Positions 57,349 to 64,000 of a stretch of DNA of 64,000 nt are shown here, in pieces. How positions within the stretch are numbered: the stretch's first letter is position 1; the number at the start of each line of letters is the position of its first letter. Below the pieces are notes generated by a model, which searched no databases, was not told the DNA's origin, and saw nothing but the letters and a program-made list of their open reading frames with translations. Made by a program: the position numbers and the translations under genes. Source of the stretch: Austropuccinia psidii. Taxonomy: Eukaryota > Basidiomycota > Pucciniomycetes > Pucciniales > Sphaerophragmiaceae. The stretch spans positions 51,388,618-51,452,617 of the forward strand of contig JALGQZ010000008.1 in NCBI GenBank assembly GCA_023105745.1, given 5' to 3'.

Positions 57349-59549
57349 ATTCTAGGATTTGCTGGTTACTATAGACAGCATATAAAGGACTTTGCAAAGA
57401 TTGCTAAATCCTTGTATAAGCTATGTGACCAACAAACAGTCTATGAGATGACAGAAGAAAGAGTCAAGGCATATGAAGAATTGAAAAATTCCTTAACAAA
57501 TGCCCCATTTCTTCTGATGCCAGATTGGAAACTACCCTTCAAACTGTACATTGATGCTTGTGGAGAAGGACTAGGTGCTGCACTTCACCAAACACAAATT
57601 ATCAATGATAAACCAGTGGAAGGACCAATTTGTTTCATTTCAAGGCAGATAAAGCCAACAGAAGCAAGGTATGGAGCAAGCCAAATGGAATGCTTATGCC
57701 TACTATGGGCTTTAGAAAAACTGCATTATTATTTGGATGGCACAGTATTTGATGTAATCACAGACTGTAATGCTGTGAAATCACTATTAAATATGAAGAC
57801 TCCAAATAGACATATGCTGAGATGGCAAATTGCTATCCAAGAATATAGAGGAAATATGACTATTGTTCATAAATCTGGAAATATCCATAAAAATGCAGAT
57901 GGTCTTAGCAGATGGGCTCTAGCAAATACCCCTGACAATCCAGCATGGGTACCACAAGAAGAGCACCATATAGAAGGAATATGTGTTACAGACATTGGCA
58001 CAGAATTCTTCAACCAAGTTAAAGAAAGCTATAAGACAGACAAAAATTTCCATATCTTAAGCCAACTTCTAATGAAAGACTGCAAAGATCCATCACTTTC
58101 ATCAAAACTAGATGAAATATGGAAAAAGGCATATGATGAAGGAAGATTCCACCTCCTTGATGGAATCCTTTACCATAGAACAAAACACACATGTGTTATG
58201 GCCTTAACAGACAGAATACTAATAAACACTATTTTACATGAGTGTCATGATAGTGTTGCATCTGGACATCTCTCAGAAGATAGGACACTAGAGAGGGTGA
58301 AAACCTGCTCTTGGTGGCCAAATTGGAGGAAGATGTTGCAGAGTACTGCCAAACCTGTGACAGATGCCAAAACGCCAACAGAGCCACAGGAAAGAAATTT
58401 GGAATGATGATCCAAATCCAAGAACCAAAATCCCCATGGGAAATAGTTCATATGGATTGGGTAACAGCCCTACCTCCAGGAGGAGACAGGAGTTATAATG
58501 CATGTCTAGTGTTAGTTGACAGGTACAGTAAAACTCCCATGTTCTTACCATGTCATAAAGATGACACAGCTATGGATACAGCCATAATGATATGGAATAA
58601 AGTCATTAGCCACACAGGCTTATTCCAAAATATTATAAGTGACAGAGACCCAAAGTTCACTTCAGCATTATGGACAAACCTCCATAACTTGTTTGGGACA
58701 AAGTTATCATTCTCAACAGCTTATCATCCTCAAACTGATGATCTAGCAGAAAGAATGATACAAACCCTAGAGGATATGATCAGAAGATTCTGTGCTTATG
58801 GGCTAAAATTCAAAGATTCTGATGGTTTTACCCATGATTGGTGTACACTAATACCAGCACTTGAACTGGCATATAAGACATCAATCCATTCTTCTACTGG
58901 CAAAACACCAGCAATGCTAGAGAAAGGTTGGAATCCAAGACTTCCTTATGATACCCTCAAAAAGGACTTAGTGGATATACATCCAACAGCAAGCAGTTTC
59001 AAGATAATGCTTGACAAAGCAAGACACCATGCAAACAGATGCATGCAAGATTCTTTTAAATATGAAAAAGAAAGATGGGATAAAAGTCATAAGCCACCTG
59101 ACTTCAAAATAGGGGACTTGGTTTTAGTATCAACCCTTAATTTCAATAACATAAAAGGCCCAAAGAAATTGAAAGATTCCTTTGCAGGACCATTTATGAT
59201 AAAAGCACTTCATGGACCCAATGCTGTGCAATTAGAACTCACAGGTGAACTAATGAACAAACACCCAACTTTCCCTGTAAGTCTGATAAAACCTTACAGT
59301 TCAAGTGACAAGGAATTATTTCCACTAAGAAATAAACCCCCACTTGAAATTCCCCCCTTGGAGGAAGGAGAGGAAAATAAAATAGTAAAAGTCCTTAAAG
59401 AAAGAAGGACAAGAAACAAAAAAGAAAGGGAATACCTTGTAAGGTATAGAAATTCAACTCAAGAAGATGAATGGCTACTTGAGAAAGATATAACAAATGC
59501 TGATAAATTACTAAGAAGGTTCAGACATGAAAGAAAACCTGAAAAATAA
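57349..59549 (+). pseudogene. RNase H, integrase and chromodomain of element B
   Basis: Frame continues from the stop at 57346: [14 protein letters not shown], RNase H ([38 protein letters not shown]), and the integrase His/Cys domain starting [20 protein letters not shown] one-base deletion near 58330 ends this frame at 58407. The next frame gives [56 protein letters not shown] and the chromodomain (KEREYLVRYRNSTQEDEWLL), ending at 59547-59549. Catalytic residues are intact; the lesions are the TAA and the frameshift. Confidence 0.88.
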
Positions 59550-59666
59550 AAAGTTAAGCATTATTGAGCTTCAAGACTAACAAAGTCTATTGAAGAGGTA
59601 GGACAGTGGATGATACCCTAATCACATATATCAGATTGTGGTACAATCTTTTTTGGTGGTAGGGAA

Positions 59667-61691
59667 TGTGAGCCTTTGAGATATGACCACATACCCAATA
59701 AGGTCACAAAAAAGATTAATAATAATTATACCTTTAATATAATTATATTAAAATTACTTAGAATAATTATACGTTGAAAATAATTACTTAAATATACAAA
59801 AAATACCATAAATTGGTACAAAAATTGGTTTAACTCAAAAACCAATGAATCAACATGTAAACTAAATTCTACCATTGGATTCCCTATGGAAAAATACACA
59901 TATACCATTTTTATGGCATATCTGTAAAGTCAATATTTAAGGAATTATAAGGTAAAATACCTTATAAAAACCATAAAACCTTATTTATCTCAAGAACTAA
60001 TGAAACAACATGTGAAATAAATTGTACCAGTGGATTCCCCATGAAAATCCACACATAAAACAATTGATAAGCTAATTCCCAAAGTTAATACTTAAAGAAT
60101 TATCCTGAATATATGCACTTTTTTGGTCAACGCATATATTCAAGGATCATAGCTAATATCTCCTAAAATATACATGATAGAATGATGAACCAAAAATAAA
60201 GTTACCACGTAATTACTGTAAGAACACAGATATGAACTTTATTTTACAAGTTATAAACAAAGCTAAAACCTATGATGAAATATTGATAAAAATCAACAGA
60301 GCTGTTGACCACTTTGTTGTGAAAGTGCTCCAAACTTAAAAAAAAGTATACAGTTGGATTCTACTAGTTCATTCGTGAAGAATGATGTAATTTTTATTAT
60401 TAAATTCAGGGTATAACCCCCTGAAATCAAGGTTTGAAGTTTAAAATGTTGAATTTCGACAGAAAAGATAGGTTACAAGAAAAATCATCAAAATTAGAGT
60501 TTTGATGATGTAATGAAAAGCTCTTGGCAGCATACTAAGGTTATGTCAGGCTATCAGAATTCACTCTCTGAATTGCTGTAGCGTGTAAATCTTAAATGTT
60601 ATTGAGGATCAAAGTTTGAGCTTAATTTGAGCAGTTATGATCACATACTGTAACCTTAATTTAAGTTTAACAGTCTTAAGAGTGATAAAATTGGTGAATA
60701 CTATTAGTTTATGATTAAAACTAATAAAATACACGAAATTTGGGGTTCTGCCAAGCCTCTGATGTCATCAAACTTAGAGTTATAGTGATAACTCTAAATA
60801 ATGGTGTAATAATGATGTAATATGGTTTGATCATGATGTAATCACCCTCAAACCTTAAAATATTGATCAATTCCAGTGGATATGAGCAGTACACGTCTAC
60901 TAGAAGCCTGTTGGACTCTAGGAGGGAGGTATTTACTATAAATAGAGCTCTTTTTACTCTATTTTCCCCTCAGACGCATCAAAAACATTAAATCAATTAA
61001 ATAAAAGGTAATTTCTTTATTCTTTATATATAAAACTCTTATATTATTAAAGACCAAAGACCATCTTAATATTAATCACTATTTTTACGTGATTAAATTA
61101 ATTCTTTAATTGTTTTTGTCATAAATCTCTCTATAAACTCATTTCCACGTAAAATCAAGAATTTTAGTAATTTTCTTCATTTTTTATTGTAAATACAATT
61201 TGAAAAAGTTGTATTATATTCTTTTGGCGTAAAATATCTCAAAATTATTATTTTAAGTGTTAAAAGTAGGTTATTTCATCTTATTATAATAATTTCTCTC
61301 TTATTATTACTCTTAATAATTCTTATTTAATATAAATAGTATTTATATTAATATATAACTTTAATATTAGTAATATTATTGTTATTAATTGTTTTTTATT
61401 TATAAAAAACAGTTTTTTACGCCTTTATTATTTGTTGGTAACAATAATAAAGAGCTTTATAATATATTAATTATTTTATATTAATATATCATTTATAATA
61501 TTATAATTTCTTATAATATTAATTATATTATTATATTTATTTAATAATATAATATTTTTACGCCATAATAATAATATTTCTTTATTATTATTATTATTTT
61601 AATCTTATTTATTTCAATTATAAGGACATTCAGAGTACAATAAGTAATAAATTAGTAATTTTTACTTATTGTTTCATAGTCAAACCTTACA
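59667..61691 (+). repeat. 3' LTR of element B (2025 bp)
   Basis: Starts after TTTTTTGGTGGTAGGGAA (polypurine tract region, 59650-59666) and ends CCTTACA, followed by ACTTT. Same length as the 5' LTR. Confidence 0.97.
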
Positions 61692-64000
61692 ACTTTCTTT
61701 TCCTCACTTGGTTCAAGTGGGGGTACCTCTAAGGGTGTTTCATTTCTTAAAGGAAATAATTCCTTATCACTTGAAGTGTAATGCTTTACAAGACTGACAG
61801 GAAAAGTTGGATGCTTATTTCCTAACTCTCCTGACAGTTCCACTTGTACTGCATTTGTCCCATGAAGGGCTTTGATAATAAATGGTCCTGCAAAGGAATC
61901 TTTCAATTTCTTTGGACCTTTAATATTATTAAAGTTCAAGGTTGAAACTAGTATTAAGTCCCCTACTTTGAATTCTGGGGTTTTATGACTTTTATCCCAT
62001 TTCTGTTTAGCATATTCAAAGGCATCATTCATGCTTTGATTTGCATGGTGCTTCACTTTATCAAGCAACAATTTAAAGCTTGAAGCAGTTGGATGAATAT
62101 CAACTAGATCTTTCTTCAAAGTATCAACTGGAAGTTTGGGGTTCCATCCTTTTTCCAACATTGCAGGAGTCTTGCCTGTGGAAGCATGGATGGAGGTCTT
62201 ATAGGCTAATTCCAATTCTGGTATAAGAGTACACCAATCATGGGTAAAGCCGTCAGAATCTTTAAACTCCAGGCCATAAGCACAAAATCTTCTGATCATG
62301 TCCTCAAGGGTTTGAATCATTCTTTCTGCTAACCCATCTGTTTGTGGATGGTATGCTGTTGAGAATGATAATTTTGTACCCAAAAGCTTATGTAAATTAG
62401 TCCATAAGGCTGATGTAAATTTTGGGTCCCTATCACTAATGATGTTTTTAAAGAGACCAGTATGGGATATGACTCTGTTCCAAATTAAAAGAGCTGTATC
62501 CATAGCTGTGTCATCCTTATGACATGGTAAAAAGATTGGTGTTTTGCTGTATCTGTCTACAATAACAAGACATGCATTGTAACTTTTATCACCTCCAGGT
62601 GGTAAGGCAGTTACCCAATCCATGTGAACCACTTCCCATGGGGTACTTGGTTTTTGAATATGGATCATTAAACCAAATCTTTTACCAGTAGCTTTATTGG
62701 CTTTCTGGCATCTATCACAACTGTGACAGTACTCAATGACATCTTTTCTCCAGGATTGCCACCAGGCACATGTCTTAATTCTTTCCATTGTTCTGTCTTC
62801 AGACAGATGTCCAGAATAAATGTTATCATGGCATTCTAGTAGTATTGTGTTAATCAACATCCTACTACATAGGACCATGACACATGTGTGTTTAGACCTA
62901 TGGTATAATATACCATCAAATAAATGGAATCTTCCATTGTCATAAGATGTTTTCCAAATATCATCCAGAGGACTAGCCAATGCTGCATCTTTGCAATCTT
63001 TGTCAAGTAGAGAAGTAAGTATATGGCAATTTTTATCTTGCTTATAGCTTTCTCTAACTTCATCAAAGAATTCTGTTCCAACATCTGTGATATTAATTCT
63101 TTCAATTGGAATTTGAGGTTCTGCACTTGTAGGAACATAGGCAGGATTGTCAGGTGTATTGGGTAATGCCCATCTACTCAAGCCATCAGCATTCTTGTGA
63201 ATATTTCCAGCTTTATGTACTATGGTCATATTTCCTCTATACTCCTGTATAGCAATCTGCCATCTTAACATGTGTCTGTTTGGAGTTTTCATGTTAAGAA
63301 GTGATTTTACTGCATTACAATCAGTAATTACTTCAAACACACTACCATCAAGATAGTAATGAAGTTTTTCCAGAGCCCAAACAAGGCAAAGGCACTCCAT
63401 TTGGCTAGCTCCATATCTGGCCTCAGTAGGTTTAATTTGTCTTGAAATAAAACAAATTGGACCCTCATAAGGTTTGTCATTGACAATTTGAACTTGATGA
63501 AGAGCAGCTCCTAAACCATCACCACATGCATCAATATACAGCTTGAAAGGAAGTTTCCAATCTGGCATTAATAATAATGGTGCATTGGTCAAGGCATACT
63601 TGATTTTTTCATATGCTTGGATTCTCTCCTGTGTCATTTCAAAAACAGTTTTTTGATCACAAATTCTGTATAATGATCTGGCATGGATTGCAAAATCTTT
63701 AAGGTGTTGCCTGTAATAACTGGCAAACCCTAAGAAAGACATCATTTCTTTTTTGTTCTGGGGCATTTGTTTCAGTAAAACTGCAGCCACTTTGTTTTTA
63801 TCAACACCAAGGCTCAGTCCTGAGACTACATGTCCTAGAGCTTTTAACTCATGAAATCCAAAATTACACTTTTTAAGAGAAATTTTCATGTTCACTTGTA
63901 AGATTTTCTTAAGTACTAATGAAAGTCTCTCTAAATGTAATTGCCAGGTTTCTGAACAAATGATAATGTCATCAATATAAATGATTAACCATCCCTCTGA
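61692..64000 (-). CDS. pol of element C: RT end, RNase H, integrase (partial)
   Basis: Minus frame is open from the right edge ([19 protein letters not shown]) down to the insertion of B at 61692. Order: RT palm end, connection ([14 protein letters not shown]), RNase H ([15 protein letters not shown]), KNADGLSRW, integrase His/Cys domain ([27 protein letters not shown]), [45 protein letters not shown] and the integrase C-terminal region. No stop or frameshift is visible, so before B inserted this part of pol was intact. The chromodomain remainder is at 50814-50987. Confidence 0.92.

Larger units (their letters stand above)
50988..61691 (+). mobile_element. Ty3/gypsy chromovirus element B, youngest and full-length
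   Basis: A 10,704-bp element with two 2025-bp LTRs (50988-53012, 59667-61691) and a perfect 5-bp target duplication ACTTT at 50983-50987 and 61692-61696. The host sequence is pol of element C. By eye the LTRs differ at about 28 positions without indels (about 1.4%). The internal region has a leader ORF and gag-pol with PR, RT, RNase H, integrase and chromodomain, broken by two stops and one frameshift. Confidence 0.97.
48486..64000 (-). mobile_element. Ty3/gypsy chromovirus element C, split by element B
   Basis: Minus-strand element: 3' LTR 50678 down to 48486, pol C-terminus 50987-50814, then a 10.7-kb insertion (element B), then pol from 61692 to the right edge. Removing B and one target copy joins the two pol parts in frame at the start of the chromodomain. 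The LTR (2193 bp) differs from the A/B and D/E families, so C is a third family. 48481-48485 (GGCGG) is the visible target flank. Confidence 0.94.

Noticed and set aside
1..64000. Both window edges fall at the same place in the RT gene (before YIDD in A at position 1; SEGWL of C at 64000), hinting at a circular or collapsed sequence.
   Set aside because: The two sequences belong to different families with clear differences, so a chance coincidence of window cutting is simpler. Checkable by extending the contig.
1..64000. CRISPR arrays, bacterial operons, tRNA or rRNA genes
   Set aside because: The sequence is eukaryotic and repeat-rich; the spaced repeats seen are LTRs, minisatellites and palindromes, and no tRNA cloverleaf was recognised.

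Overview
The window looks like nuclear DNA of a basidiomycete, most likely a rust fungus (Pucciniales). This is inferred from short GT-AG introns of about 58-87 bp, Ty3/gypsy chromoviruses with an integrase-end chromodomain, a FAR1/MULE transposase, a Tnp2-type (EnSpm/CACTA-like) transposase, an SNF2 ATPase and a TET/JBP-like 2OG-Fe(II) dioxygenase. No tRNA, rRNA, CRISPR array or clearly intact single-copy housekeeping gene was found. Almost everything is a mobile element or its remains.

Layout. 1-6112: gypsy element A (minus strand, cut by the window edge), inserted into a MULE transposase gene (6113-7667). 8203-8881: a 5'-truncated LTR of the same family. 8882-12009: unassigned sequence with a GGCC-dense block and a weak coding trace. 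12010-30938: gypsy element D (plus), decayed, whose 3' LTR is split by a second, related element E (20451-30503, 5-bp target duplication GGTCA). 30939-31066: another LTR fragment of the A/B family. 31067-48485: a less AT-rich, non-retroviral segment. It holds a Tnp2-type transposase (31839-34998, minus), a divergently transcribed multi-exon partner gene (35960-38248, plus), an SNF2/Rad5-like ATPase (38332-40732, minus), a tandem duplication upstream of a proline-rich gene (42461-44159), a 40-bp minisatellite (44591-45065), a TET/JBP-like dioxygenase (45245-46573, minus) and an unidentified multi-exon gene (47115-48485). 48486-64000: gypsy element C (minus), inserted inside that unidentified gene and itself split by gypsy element B (50988-61691, plus, target duplication ACTTT).

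How the parts relate. The gypsy copies form a nested insertion record: B in C, C in a host or transposon gene, E in D, A in the MULE. Each gypsy copy read far enough carries its own stops or frameshifts, so none looks able to move alone; B is the best preserved. The point of most interest is 31-47 kb, where a transposase, a partner protein, an SNF2 chromatin ATPase and a TET/JBP-like DNA-modification enzyme lie within 15 kb, separated by copies of a 26-bp imperfect palindrome. That combination recalls the reported association of fungal TET/JBP genes with DNA transposons. Four of these genes carry disabling lesions; in-frame stops in three of them (transposase, ATPase, dioxygenase) are all TGA, and the partner gene carries frameshifts.
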